A DNA stretch of 64,000 nucleotides from Vibrio hepatarius (GCF_018860525.1 NZ_JAHKPM010000060.1:62001-126000), one strand, 5' to 3'. Shown: positions 7,847 through 16,929, numbered from the stretch's first letter. Notes: generated by a model not told the origin, from the sequence alone. Numbers and translations are program-made.

Positions 7847-7862
7847 TGGCAAACGTTTGCGT
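7847..7862. promoter_or_regulatory. PurR operator between purM and upp
   Basis: TGGCAAACGTTTGCGT is a near-perfect match to the PurR box (consensus ACGCAAACGTTTGCGT). It lies 67 bases before the purM start and 96 before the upp start, so it most likely represses purMN and could also affect upp. The same core with the same right flank occurs before glyA at 22888. Confidence 0.9.
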
Positions 7863-7957
7863 GGGTTTTTCTTTTGTTCTAACTCAAGAATTACATTACG
7901 AAATCATTTATAATCAGCAGGTTTGTTTAAATTTTACCTAAATACTCGGAGATGGAA

Positions 7958-8584
7958 ATGAAAGTTGTTGAAGTAAAACACCCTCTGGTTAAGCATAAAA
8001 TTGGTTTGATGAGAGAAGGTGATATCAGTACAAAACGTTTTCGTGAGTTAGCAACGGAAGTGGGCAGTCTGCTGACATATGAAGCGACTTCTGATTTTGC
8101 AATGGAAAAAGTCACCATTGAAGGTTGGAATGGTCTTGTTGAAGTAGAGCAGATCAAAGGTAAGAAAGTTACTGTAGTACCTATTTTGCGTGCTGGGTTA
8201 GGCATGATGGATGGCGTACTTGAGCACGTGCCAAGTGCTCGTATCAGTGTTGTAGGCATTTATCGTGATGAAGAAACGCTTGAACCTGTGCCTTACTTTA
8301 ACAAACTCGCTTCACACATTGACGAGAGAATTGCTTTGGTCGTTGATCCTATGTTGGCAACAGGTGGGTCAATGATCGCAACCATCGACTTGCTCAAAGA
8401 AAAAGGTTGCAGCCAAATTAAAGTATTAGTGTTAGTCGCAGCTCCGGAGGGAATTGAAGCTCTTCAAAAGGTGCATCCAGATATTGAACTTTACACTGCG
8501 GCCATCGATGAAAAGCTTAATGATAAAGGCTATATCATACCTGGCTTGGGCGATGCTGGTGACAAGATATTTGGTACTAAATAA
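7958..8584 (+). CDS. upp: Uracil phosphoribosyltransferase
   Basis: Makes UMP from uracil and PRPP (pyrimidine salvage). 208 residues from ATG 7958, the same length as E. coli Upp. MKVVEVKHPLVKHKIGLMRE and PILRAGLGMMDGVL are characteristic, and VVDPMLATGGSM is the PRPP-binding loop. An ATG six bases upstream abuts GGAG, so it has no spacing; 7958 has 7 nt. A TATAAT at 7909-7914 is a possible -10 element. Divergent from purM; no uraA permease follows. A hairpin ends the unit. Confidence 0.96.
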   Translation: MKVVEVKHPLVKHKIGLMREGDISTKRFRELATEVGSLLTYEATSDFAMEKVTIEGWNGLVEVEQIKGKKVTVVPILRAGLGMMDGVLEHVPSARISVVGIYRDEETLEPVPYFNKLASHIDERIALVVDPMLATGGSMIATIDLLKEKGCSQIKVLVLVAAPEGIEALQKVHPDIELYTAAIDEKLNDKGYIIPGLGDAGDKIFGTK

Positions 8585-8599
8585 GCGCGTAAGATTGAA

Positions 8600-8631
8600 C
8601 GAAAGAAGGGAACTTATGATCCCTTCTTTCG
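8600..8631 (+). terminator. Hairpin after upp
   Basis: CGAAAGAAGGGA (8600-8611) pairs perfectly with TCCCTTCTTTCG (8620-8631), loop 8 nt, 15 bases past the upp stop. The T tract is poor (TGTGTTAATTT), so efficiency is uncertain. Confidence 0.65.
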
Positions 8632-8700
8632 TGTGTTAATTTATGCGGTTAGTTATCTATATTATTATCAAGAAACTATGATGATTAAAAACTATGTTTA

Positions 8701-9510
8701 TTACCAACCTTTTACTATCCCACCTTGGAAAATCTTATAAGCGGCGCTATAGACTTCTTCAGTTTGGTAAGATTTGATGAAGTTTTGTACTTTTTCGGCA
8801 TTAACATTATCTTCGCGTGCCACGATGATGTTTACGTATGGTGACTCTTTATCTTCAACAAATATCCCGTCTTTTTCTGGAGTAAGGTTGATAGAGCTGG
8901 CATAAGTTGTGTTGATTACAGAGAGTGCAACATCATCTAAAGAACGTGGAAGCTGAGCGGCATCTAGTTCAACTATTGAGACATTTTTTGGATTTTCGCT
9001 AATATCACGGACTGTAGCCAGTAGACCTACATCTTCACGTAGTTTTATGATCCCTTGTTGTTCTAGCAATATGAGTGAACGGCCAAGGTTGGTAGGATCG
9101 TTTGGTACAGCAATACGATCGCCTTTAATGATTTCATCGACAGATTTTATTTTCTTTGAGTAGCCTGCAATTGGGTAGACAAAGGTATTGCCAGCAATAG
9201 CGAGCTTGTATTCACGATCTTTGATCTGTTGATCTAGGTAAGGTTTGTGCTGAAATGCATTGATATCAATTGAACCGTCATCTAATGCTGCATTTGGCGT
9301 GACGTAATCGGTAAAGGTGACAAGTTCAACATCAAGGCCGTATTTCTCTTTTGCTACTTTAGCAGCCACTTCAGCGACTTGTGCTTCAGCGCCAGCCATC
9401 ACACCCACTTTAACTTTGTTTGTATCGGTTTGTTTGTCACCACACCCTGCTAACACTAGAGCAGAAGTGGCTAGGGCTGTAGCGAGCAGGCCTTTAAATC
9501 CAAATTTCAT
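8701..9510 (-). CDS. metQ: D-methionine-binding lipoprotein MetQ
   Basis: Substrate-binding lipoprotein of the methionine ABC importer. 269 residues; signal peptide ending ALVLAGC, with the lipidated cysteine at position 23, then GDKQ. VKVGVMAGAEAQVAEVA and DYVTPNAALDDGSIDINAFQ are typical of the NlpA/MetQ family. Anchored to the outer face of the inner membrane. Last gene of metNIQ, 31 bases after metI, under the MetJ box array upstream of metN. Confidence 0.96.
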   Translation of the reverse strand: MKFGFKGLLATALATSALVLAGCGDKQTDTNKVKVGVMAGAEAQVAEVAAKVAKEKYGLDVELVTFTDYVTPNAALDDGSIDINAFQHKPYLDQQIKDREYKLAIAGNTFVYPIAGYSKKIKSVDEIIKGDRIAVPNDPTNLGRSLILLEQQGIIKLREDVGLLATVRDISENPKNVSIVELDAAQLPRSLDDVALSVINTTYASSINLTPEKDGIFVEDKESPYVNIIVAREDNVNAEKVQNFIKSYQTEEVYSAAYKIFQGGIVKGW

Positions 9511-9541
9511 GACTTTCTCCTTAACTTCAATTCAAATATTG

Positions 9542-10219
9542 TTATCTATGATCGACTCGGCGCACAAGGGCATCGCCGATCGATTGAATAATTTGTACTA
9601 AAACAATTAACATCACGACTGTTACCGCCATGATCACCACATCATAGCGGTGAAAACCATAGCGAATGGCTACATCACCCAGTCCACCGCCACCAACGGT
9701 GCCTGCCATTGCTGAGTAACTAACCAAAGTGACAAGCGTAATAGTAACTGAGTTAACTATAGTGGGTAGCGCTTCAGGCAATAAAACTTTAGTGATGATT
9801 TGTAGAGGTGTTGCGCCCATAGATTGTGCGGCTTCTACTAAACCCGTTGGAACTTCGAGTAAAGCACTTTCAATCAGGCGAGCAACAAACGGAATGGCTC
9901 CAATGGTGAGCGGGACAATGGCGGCAGTTGTGCCAATAAAAGTACCCACTAGAATTTTAGTGACTGGAATGATGGCGACCATTAACACGAGAAAGGGAAC
10001 CGAGCGGCCAACATTAACGATTGCACCCAATAAACGGTTCAGCTTGGTGTTTTCCAGCAAGCCATCTTTTTTAGTGGTATGTAGAATAACCCCTAAAGGG
10101 ATGCCGACAGCGAAGCCCACTATACCTGCAACTGCCACCATATATAGAGTTTCCCAAGTTGCGGTGATTAAAAGTTGGCTATTGATATGTAACCACTGTG
10201 AAAGAACGTCAAAGGACAT
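9542..10219 (-). CDS. metI: Methionine ABC transporter permease MetI
   Basis: 225 residues, about five membrane helices (residues 20-45, 60-80, 90-110, 145-170, 190-215). The EAA loop that contacts the ATPase is EAAQSMGATPLQIITKVLLP. Overlaps the end of metN by 11 bases, indicating translational coupling. Imports L- and D-methionine with MetN and MetQ. Confidence 0.95.
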   Translation of the reverse strand: MSFDVLSQWLHINSQLLITATWETLYMVAVAGIVGFAVGIPLGVILHTTKKDGLLENTKLNRLLGAIVNVGRSVPFLVLMVAIIPVTKILVGTFIGTTAAIVPLTIGAIPFVARLIESALLEVPTGLVEAAQSMGATPLQIITKVLLPEALPTIVNSVTITLVTLVSYSAMAGTVGGGGLGDVAIRYGFHRYDVVIMAVTVVMLIVLVQIIQSIGDALVRRVDHR

Positions 10220-11243
10220 AACCGAGTACCTCTACTTTTACATTATGTTCACGCAAAAATTCAATCGCACCGTTGTCATCATTTTCATTCCCAAAGAGCT
10301 CTGCGACCATCATGCCGAATTTAACGCCGCCAGCGTAATCGAGATCAGAACTAAGAATACTGACGTCAATATTAAACTTGCGTGCAATTTGACTCATCAC
10401 TGGTGCGTCAACCGTTGCTCCAGTAAATTCAAGGCGTACTAACGGATAACTGCCCTCTACTCGTGTTGGTTGAAGGCGTGCCTGATAATCATCAGGGATA
10501 GATAAATCGAGCGTTGAGCGAATAAATTCATGGGCGAGATCAGTTTTAGGGTGAGCAAAGATGTCACCTACTGAGCCACTTTCAACTAGCTCCCCACCAC
10601 CTATAATCGCAACATCATGGCAGATACTTTTTACTACATCCATTTCATGTGTGATAAGAAGAATTGTGATGTTGAGCTTACGGTTGATTTCTTTTAGCAA
10701 TTCAAGAATTGATTGCGTGGTAGCAGGATCAAGAGCGCTGGTGGCTTCATCACACAATAAGACTTTTGGATCGCATGCTAACGCCCTTGCAATAGCAACA
10801 CGTTGCTTTTGTCCACCGCTTAAATTCGATGGGTAGCTCTCGTGTTTATCAGCCAGACCGACAAGGTTAAGTAGTTCCGTCACCTTGTGTTGGGCATGTG
10901 TTTTTTCTTTTCCAGCAAGTTCGAGAGGCAAGGCCACATTATCAAAAACAGTACGAGATGACAGCAGGTTAAAATGCTGGAAAATCATGCCTATATTACG
11001 ACGGGTTTCACTAAGTTGTGATTTAGATAACCTTGTTAGATCTATACCATCGACAATAATGGAACCACTCGTTGGTGCTTCCAACATATTGACGCAACGA
11101 ATCAGCGTACTTTTCCCTGCTCCTGATGAACCAATCACACCAAATATGGTTCCCTGAGGTATATCAAGGTTAATATCCTTGAGAGCATGTATCTCTTTGC
11201 TTCCTTGCAGAAATACTTTGTTTACTTGATTTATTTCAATCAT
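10209..11243 (-). CDS. metN: Methionine ABC transporter ATP-binding protein MetN
   Basis: 344 residues from ATG 11243 (E. coli 343). GSSGAGKST (Walker A), LSGGQKQR (signature), VLLCDEATSALD (Walker B) and LLITHEMD (switch His) are intact. The last 90 residues form the NIL domain that binds methionine and gives trans-inhibition. An in-frame ATG at 11288 would add 15 residues without resemblance to MetN; neither start has a strong ribosome site, so homology decides. First gene of metNIQ, divergent from gmhB as in E. coli. Confidence 0.95.
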   Translation of the reverse strand: MIEINQVNKVFLQGSKEIHALKDINLDIPQGTIFGVIGSSGAGKSTLIRCVNMLEAPTSGSIIVDGIDLTRLSKSQLSETRRNIGMIFQHFNLLSSRTVFDNVALPLELAGKEKTHAQHKVTELLNLVGLADKHESYPSNLSGGQKQRVAIARALACDPKVLLCDEATSALDPATTQSILELLKEINRKLNITILLITHEMDVVKSICHDVAIIGGGELVESGSVGDIFAHPKTDLAHEFIRSTLDLSIPDDYQARLQPTRVEGSYPLVRLEFTGATVDAPVMSQIARKFNIDVSILSSDLDYAGGVKFGMMVAELFGNENDDNGAIEFLREHNVKVEVLGYVL

Positions 11244-11389
11244 CGAGAAATCCGAGAACAGGTTAGGGCCAGCTAACGCTTTGAACATCAATGATGCTTG
11301 AAAGCTAGCAACTCCCAGTGAATAGTAGAGTGTTTGACACTATGCCGTATAGATAACAGATGCTATGGCTTCATACGAAACCTGTCAAT

Positions 11390-11421
11390 AGATATTTTTA
11401 CGTCTAGACGTCTAAATGCCT
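11390..11421. promoter_or_regulatory. MetJ operator array upstream of metN
   Basis: Four adjacent 8-mers read AGATATTT, TTACGTCT, AGACGTCT and AAATGCCT. The third is the exact MetJ consensus (AGACGTCT) and the second matches in 6 of 8 positions; the outer two are weak. MetJ with S-adenosylmethionine binds such tandem met boxes cooperatively. Located about 150 bases before metN, in the metN/gmhB gap (11244-11555), where I see no other gene. Confidence 0.85.
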
Positions 11422-11555
11422 TTTTTCATCTAACCGAAGAGGAATTAGATAGTGCTGAATGAAATAAAGCGTGTAATAATTTAAGCATGTGTAGGCCTTT
11501 CTAGCAAAACGCAATCCTGAAAGGCGAGTAATAAATAGTAAATATAGAGAAATAC

Positions 11556-12110
11556 ATGTTGCCAAAACCAGCTGTTTTTTTGGATCGTGATGGCGTCATT
11601 AACGTCGATCACGGTTATGTACACGACGAGCATGACTTCGAATTTATTGAAGGGGTGTTTGAAGCAACAAAAAAACTCAAAGATATGGGCTATATGCTGG
11701 TGTTGGTTACTAACCAATCTGGTATCGCTCGTGGGAAGTTTAGTGAGGAACGTTTTTTATCGCTTACCCAGTGGATGGATTGGAATTTTGTTGATAATGG
11801 GGTCGAATTTGACGGCTTTTATTACTGTCCTCACCACTTAGAGCATGGGCAAGGAAAATATCAACAAGATTGTGATTGCAGAAAGCCCAAACCAGGTATG
11901 TTTATTTCCGCGCGTGACTTTCTCAATATCGATATGGCTAACTCTGTGATGGTGGGTGACAAAGCTGAGGATATGATGGCCGCTCAGGCTGGTGAAGTTG
12001 CTACGCGTATATTGGTTCGAACGGGTAAGCCGGTAACGGAGCAGGGACAAGCTTTAGCATCTGTTGTGCTTGATAGCATCAAAGATGTTCCTGAGTATTT
12101 ATCACAATAA
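11556..12110 (+). CDS. gmhB: D-glycero-beta-D-manno-heptose 1,7-bisphosphate 7-phosphatase
   Basis: HAD-family phosphatase that removes the 7-phosphate during ADP-heptose synthesis for the LPS inner core. 184 residues. FLDRDGVINVDHGYVH holds the nucleophile and acid aspartates; LVTNQSGIARG is HAD motif II; CPHHLEHGQGKYQQDCDC is the zinc-binding insertion; GDKAEDMMAA is motif IV. Divergent from metNIQ, the same arrangement as E. coli gmhB (yaeD). Confidence 0.95.
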   Translation: MLPKPAVFLDRDGVINVDHGYVHDEHDFEFIEGVFEATKKLKDMGYMLVLVTNQSGIARGKFSEERFLSLTQWMDWNFVDNGVEFDGFYYCPHHLEHGQGKYQQDCDCRKPKPGMFISARDFLNIDMANSVMVGDKAEDMMAAQAGEVATRILVRTGKPVTEQGQALASVVLDSIKDVPEYLSQ

Positions 12111-12159
12111 AGGAACGGCGTAGCAGCGATTTAATAAGGTCTCTTTTACTAGGTAAAGA

Positions 12160-12471
12160 ATGATGAATTTGAAAGTACTGAACATCGCTTTGTTCGCTAT
12201 CATATTGCAGAGTTGTAGCTCCCAGTATGTGACTTATTACTGCCCATCAGATAAACACTTTGATGTGGTATTTTCAGAAGATCATGAAAATGCAGTACTT
12301 AGGCTGGCTAATGAAGAATATTCGTTAATGCATGTTCCTGCTGGCTCTGGGGTGAAATACATTCTCAAAAGTGATACAAAATCGACCACCCATCCTCTGA
12401 TTTTACATACAAAGGGCGATTATGCGCGTCTAGAAGTTGGATCTGAAGTTTATAAGGGTTGTAAAATATAG
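12160..12471 (+). CDS. MliC/PliC-like lysozyme-inhibitor lipoprotein
   Basis: 103 residues. Signal peptide with lipobox LQSC (cysteine 19), so a lipoprotein. The mature domain follows the MliC beta-barrel pattern: TYYCPSDKHFDVVFSED, AVLRLANEEYSLMHVPAGSG, then ILHTKGDYARLEVGSEVYKG with a final cysteine. MliC proteins inhibit c-type lysozyme and protect the cell wall from host enzymes. The family assignment is by pattern and the sequence is divergent. ATG occurs twice (12160, 12163). It lies alone between gmhB and treR. Confidence 0.7.
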   Translation: MMNLKVLNIALFAIILQSCSSQYVTYYCPSDKHFDVVFSEDHENAVLRLANEEYSLMHVPAGSGVKYILKSDTKSTTHPLILHTKGDYARLEVGSEVYKGCKI

Positions 12472-12504
12472 CTGTTTTAACTGATTAATTTTCCAAAAGG
12501 AATT

Positions 12505-13452
12505 ATGAGTAAAAAACTGACCATTGTTGATATCGCAGCACTTTCAGGTGTTGGGAAATCTACCGTATCTCGTGTTTTGACTAATGATCCTAAAGTCAAA
12601 CCTGCAACTAGGGCAAAAGTCGAGCGTGTTATAGAAGAATCTGGTTATGTTCCTTCTAAATCAGCGCAGGCCATGCGTGGTGGCAGTCAGAAAGTCGTTG
12701 GGGTGATTATTTCCCGTTTAGATTCGCCATCAGAAAACAGAGCGGTCGGTAGCATGTTGCAGGTGTTATATCGTAATGGGTATGACGCTGTCATTATGGA
12801 AAGTCAATTGAATCGTCGCTTAGCCAATGAACATCTTGAGGTACTTGGCAAACGTAATGTAGATGGCGTAATCGTTTTTGGTTTTAGCCACTTTGATGTT
12901 GAACGGTTAGCAAGTTGGCAGGGAAGATCTGTGGTTATTGCTATGGATACCAATGCGACGTCATCGATTAATTATGACAATGATGGTGTGATTCGCTTAG
13001 CGCTAGAGCATCTAGATCGCCATGGCGTTCAAGAGATTGCTTTCATAGGTGTTGATCCTTTAGATCAAACAACGGGTCATTTACGTTTACAAGCCTATCT
13101 TGATTGGTGCGATGAAAATGGGCGTCAAGTCAATTACCAAACAGGTCAGCTTGACCTCGAAAGCGCTTATAAGTTGGTTGATCAAGTTTTAACAAAGGGC
13201 ACTCAGGCGATTAGCTGTGCAAGTGATACTTTGGCACTAGGGGTTATCAAACGACTCCAGGAGCTTGGTAGAGAAGATGTGATGGTTACAGGTGTGGGAG
13301 GTAGTGAGTTATTATCGTTTCTTTTCCCCAGCGTCTTTAGTATTGATCCTGGTTACGCCAAAGCTGGAGAGAAGGCCGCTAACCTTCTGATTTCTTGCAT
13401 TAATGACATCGTTGAGCCTGTCCATCTTACTCAAGGTCCAATTCCAAATTAA
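12505..13452 (+). CDS. treR: Trehalose operon repressor, LacI family
   Basis: 315 residues, equal to E. coli TreR. N-terminal HTH LTIVDIAALSGVGKSTVSRV and hinge AQAMRGGSQKVVG, then a periplasmic-binding-protein-like sensor domain that in E. coli binds trehalose 6-phosphate. Ribosome site AAGGA before ATG. Located directly upstream of treBC on the same strand, with two palindromes of the TreR type in the intervening gap, so it almost certainly represses treBC. Confidence 0.93.
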   Translation: MSKKLTIVDIAALSGVGKSTVSRVLTNDPKVKPATRAKVERVIEESGYVPSKSAQAMRGGSQKVVGVIISRLDSPSENRAVGSMLQVLYRNGYDAVIMESQLNRRLANEHLEVLGKRNVDGVIVFGFSHFDVERLASWQGRSVVIAMDTNATSSINYDNDGVIRLALEHLDRHGVQEIAFIGVDPLDQTTGHLRLQAYLDWCDENGRQVNYQTGQLDLESAYKLVDQVLTKGTQAISCASDTLALGVIKRLQELGREDVMVTGVGGSELLSFLFPSVFSIDPGYAKAGEKAANLLISCINDIVEPVHLTQGPIPN

Positions 13453-13502
13453 CTTCCTTATTTTATGTGGTTTAAAATTATACTGTGATCTTATTCAATA
13501 AT

Positions 13503-13516
13503 TGGGATCGTTCCCA
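13503..13516. promoter_or_regulatory. TreR operator 1
   Basis: TGGGATCGTTCCCA, near-palindromic with GGGA/TCCC arms, matches the E. coli TreR operator core GGGAACGTTCCC closely. Lies 54 bp (centre to centre) upstream of operator 2; such spacing would allow binding by one looped tetramer or by two dimers. Confidence 0.75.
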
Positions 13517-13555
13517 TTTATATCTTTCGATAGATTTGACAGTATTGAACTCAGC

Positions 13556-13583
13556 TTGGGAATGTTCCCATTTTTATTATAAT
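13556..13583 (+). promoter_or_regulatory. treB promoter overlapping TreR operator 2
   Basis: TGGGAATGTTCCCA (13557-13570) is a second TreR-type palindrome. It overlaps a candidate -35 TTGGGA (13556-13561), with TATAAT (13578-13583) 16 bases downstream. Repressor bound here would block RNA polymerase. The treB start is 62 bases further on. Confidence 0.75.
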
Positions 13584-13644
13584 TCTTTGCTCGGCATGAA
13601 GTGAGCTGAGTAAAATGAGAGTCCAATTCAGGGTGGATATGATT

Positions 13645-15069
13645 ATGAGCAAGATTTCGAGGCAAGAGGTCGAGCACCTAATAGAGAATGTCGGTGGACG
13701 CGATAATATTGCTAGTGTGAGTCATTGTTTGACTCGGCTTCGCTTTGTATTAAACGATACTGGCAAGGCTGATACAAAAGCCTTGGAAGCTCTGCCTTTA
13801 GTGAAAGGTTGTTTTACTAATGCTGGCCAGTTTCAAGTTGTTATTGGCACTAATGTTGATGAAGTATATAAGATTCTGACGGAACTTTCTGGTCAATCTA
13901 GTGCATCAAAAGATGAAGCTAAGCTGGCTGCTCGCCAAAACATGAACGTTTTAGAGCGTGGTATATCGCATCTTGCAGAAATTTTTGTTCCGCTATTACC
14001 AGCAATTATTACAGGTGGTTTGATTCTAGGCTTTCGTAATGTGATTGGTGACATCAAAATGTTCGATGGCCACTCCTTGACCCAAATTAGTCAGTTTTGG
14101 GCTACTGTCCATAGCTTTTTATGGCTAATAGGTGAAGCTATCTTCTTTTTCCTCCCTGTCGGTGTGTGCTGGTCAACCGTTAAGAAACTCGGAGGTACGC
14201 CAATTTTGGGGATTACTCTTGGAGTGACCTTGGTATCACCTCAGTTAATGAATGCGTATTTGATCGGTCAGCAAATACCGGATGTATGGGATTTTGGTTG
14301 GTTTACGATTGAAAAAGTGGGTTATCAGGCACAAGTGATACCCGCAATGTTAGCTGGAGTAGCGTTAGCTTTTATTGAAACCAATCTTAAGCGCATTGTA
14401 CCTTCTTATCTCTATCTAGTCGTCGTGCCTTTTGTTTCGATCATTGTCTCTGTGGTATTAGCACATTCTTTAATTGGTCCATTTGGACGCATACTGGGTG
14501 ATGGTGTGGCATTTGCTGCTAAAGCAGCAATGACAGGAGACTTTGCCATCATTGGTTCGAGTATATTTGGCTTTTTGTATGCACCATTAGTTATCACTGG
14601 TATTCACCACACCACTAACGCTGTCGATCTGCAATTAATGCAAGATTTAGGTGGCACGCCAATATGGCCACTGATTGCTCTGTCTAATATTGCTCAAGCC
14701 TCGGCTGTTGTTGGCATTATTATTATTAGTAAAAAACATGGTGAACGTGATATTTCCGTTCCTGCTGCGATATCTGCGTATTTAGGGGTAACAGAGCCTG
14801 CAATGTACGGAATTAACCTGAAATACAAGTTCCCTATGCTCAGTGCAATGATTGGTAGTGCTATTGCGGCTGCTATTTGCGGCAGTGCAGGGGTGATGGC
14901 AAATGGTATTGGTGTTGGTGGCTTGCCCGGTATTCTTTCAATTCAGCCACAATTTTGGGGGATTTACTCTGTCGCCATCTTAGTGGCAATAATGGTGCCT
15001 ACTGCTTTGACTTTATTTTTCTACAAGCGTGCTCAAATAAAAGGTGAGTTAGAACCTGTAAACGCTTAG
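13645..15069 (+). CDS. treB: PTS trehalose-specific EIIBC component
   Basis: 474 residues from ATG 13645 (E. coli 473). The IIB domain covers residues 1-85, with phosphorylated Cys28 in SHCLTRLRF; the IIC domain (from about residue 105) has about ten membrane helices and the signatures ITGIHHTTNAVD and GVTEPAMYGINL. It imports trehalose as trehalose 6-phosphate. No IIA domain is present, so EIIA-Glc (crr in this window) should donate phosphate. GGTGGA is 7 nt before this ATG; an earlier ATG at 13615 lacks a ribosome site. Confidence 0.95.
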   Translation: MSKISRQEVEHLIENVGGRDNIASVSHCLTRLRFVLNDTGKADTKALEALPLVKGCFTNAGQFQVVIGTNVDEVYKILTELSGQSSASKDEAKLAARQNMNVLERGISHLAEIFVPLLPAIITGGLILGFRNVIGDIKMFDGHSLTQISQFWATVHSFLWLIGEAIFFFLPVGVCWSTVKKLGGTPILGITLGVTLVSPQLMNAYLIGQQIPDVWDFGWFTIEKVGYQAQVIPAMLAGVALAFIETNLKRIVPSYLYLVVVPFVSIIVSVVLAHSLIGPFGRILGDGVAFAAKAAMTGDFAIIGSSIFGFLYAPLVITGIHHTTNAVDLQLMQDLGGTPIWPLIALSNIAQASAVVGIIIISKKHGERDISVPAAISAYLGVTEPAMYGINLKYKFPMLSAMIGSAIAAAICGSAGVMANGIGVGGLPGILSIQPQFWGIYSVAILVAIMVPTALTLFFYKRAQIKGELEPVNA

Positions 15070-15166
15070 CAACGATTCTGGTCGAGGCATTAATTATAGG
15101 CTCAACAGATCTTGATGATGATTCAACTATTTTATAATTTTTATTTTTTGGTAAGTGAACGAGACA

Positions 15167-16849
15167 ATGACATTAAGCACACCTGATCAGCATTGGTGGA
15201 AAAAGGCCTCTATATATCAGATTTATCCTAAAAGCTTTTGTGACAGTGGTGATAAAGGGACTGGCGACCTTCAAGGAATAATTTCCAAGCTGGATTACCT
15301 GAAGTTACTTGGCGTCGACGCGATTTGGCTCACTCCGGTATATCAGTCTCCGATGATTGATAACGGCTATGATATTTCAGATTATTACGCTATCAATCCT
15401 GACTTTGGTACTATGCAAGACTTCGAGCAACTGGTGACAGAAGCTCGCCTGAGAGGCATTCGTATTGTCATGGATATTGTTGTTAATCATACATCTACTG
15501 AGCATGTTTGGTTTCAATCAGCTTTGGGAGACCAAAACAGTCCTTTCCGTGATTACTATATCTGGAAAGATCCTGTTGACGATGAGAAGCCCAACAATTG
15601 GCAATCTAAGTTTGGAGGTAGTGCTTGGGAGTTAGATAGTAAAACTGGTCAGTACTACTTGCACCTCTTTGCGAAAGAGCAAGCGGATCTTAACTGGGAG
15701 AATCCGGATGTGCGTCAAGCCGTCAAAGAAGTGATTAGCTTTTGGGCACAGAAAGGCGTTGATGGATTTCGTCTTGATGTCATTAATCTGATTTCTAAGC
15801 AGCAGGATTTTCCAAATGATGAAGTGGGGGATGGACGTCGTTTTTATACTGACGGCCCACGTGTGCATGAATATTTGCAGGAGATAAGTGAAGATGTGTT
15901 TCGAAAATATGGCAGTGTTACAGTAGGAGAGATGTCCTCAACTTCTCTTGAGCATTGTCAGCGATATTCTTCACTTGATAACAAAGAGCTTTCAATGGTG
16001 TTTAATTTTCATCACCTTAAAGTAGATTATCCTAATGGTGAAAAATGGACGAAGGCACAGTTTGATTTTATTCAGCTCAAAGAGATTTTTAACCACTGGC
16101 AAACCGGGCTAAATGGTCAAGGGTGGGGGGCATTGTTTTGGTGTAATCACGACCAGCCTCGAGTTGTTAGTCGTTTTGGGGATAATGAGCAGTATCGAAT
16201 TGAGTCAGCAAAGATGCTCGGAGCTTCTATCCATATGATGCAGGGAACACCCTATATATACCAAGGTGAAGAGATAGGCATGACTAATCCTGGCTATACC
16301 TCTATTGCTCAGTATCGCGATGTCGAAAGTACCAACATATATGACATCATGGTCAATCAAAATGGTGTTAGTTCTGATGAGATGATGGCTATTTTAGCGC
16401 AGAAATCACGTGATAACTCACGTACACCCATGCAGTGGAATTCAGAGCGACACGCGGGGTTTTCTGCTTCTCAACCTTGGCTTGATATTGCCGATAACTA
16501 TTGTGATGTTAATGCTGCTCAAGCGGTTGATGACAATAACTCGGTATTTTATTTCTACCAAAATTTGATTGCTTTGCGTAAGAATGTTGACGTGATTACG
16601 TCTGGCAATTATCAAGATCTTTACCCACAACACAAACAGATTTTTGGTTACCAGCGTCAGAATGAAACTCAAACCCTGATCTGTTTAAATAATTTTTACG
16701 CTGTTGAAGCACAATGCTTTCTTCCTGAAGAATGTGACATCAGTAAAGCTAAATACCTGTTGGGCAACTATGTAGATTTGACAGAGAAGGTGCCTTTACT
16801 TCAGGTTCTGCGCCCGTATGAAACGCGAATTATCTTATTTGAAAAGTAA
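15167..16849 (+). CDS. treC: Trehalose-6-phosphate hydrolase (GH13)
   Basis: Splits trehalose 6-phosphate into glucose and glucose 6-phosphate in the cytoplasm. 560 residues, family size. The (beta/alpha)8 barrel shows WWKKASIYQIYPKSF, VVNHTSTEHVWF, GFRLDVINLI (nucleophile Asp), GEMSS (acid Glu) and NHDQPR (third Asp). ATG 15167 is chosen; an in-frame GTG at 15155 is also possible and the ribosome site is weak for both. It follows treB by about 97 bases and is closed by a terminator. Confidence 0.95.
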   Translation: MTLSTPDQHWWKKASIYQIYPKSFCDSGDKGTGDLQGIISKLDYLKLLGVDAIWLTPVYQSPMIDNGYDISDYYAINPDFGTMQDFEQLVTEARLRGIRIVMDIVVNHTSTEHVWFQSALGDQNSPFRDYYIWKDPVDDEKPNNWQSKFGGSAWELDSKTGQYYLHLFAKEQADLNWENPDVRQAVKEVISFWAQKGVDGFRLDVINLISKQQDFPNDEVGDGRRFYTDGPRVHEYLQEISEDVFRKYGSVTVGEMSSTSLEHCQRYSSLDNKELSMVFNFHHLKVDYPNGEKWTKAQFDFIQLKEIFNHWQTGLNGQGWGALFWCNHDQPRVVSRFGDNEQYRIESAKMLGASIHMMQGTPYIYQGEEIGMTNPGYTSIAQYRDVESTNIYDIMVNQNGVSSDEMMAILAQKSRDNSRTPMQWNSERHAGFSASQPWLDIADNYCDVNAAQAVDDNNSVFYFYQNLIALRKNVDVITSGNYQDLYPQHKQIFGYQRQNETQTLICLNNFYAVEAQCFLPEECDISKAKYLLGNYVDLTEKVPLLQVLRPYETRIILFEK

Positions 16850-16875
16850 ACACACCCTCTTTAGTGTTGTCTTTT

Positions 16876-16898
16876 AGCCCTGCTTAGCAGGGTTTTTT
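16876..16898 (+). terminator. Terminator of treBC
   Basis: CCCTGC (16878-16883) pairs with GCAGGG (16887-16892) around TTA, followed by six T. A classic intrinsic terminator. Confidence 0.9.
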
Positions 16899-16929
16899 GT
16901 TTTTTGGGGAGAGGGAGAATTAAAGATAT

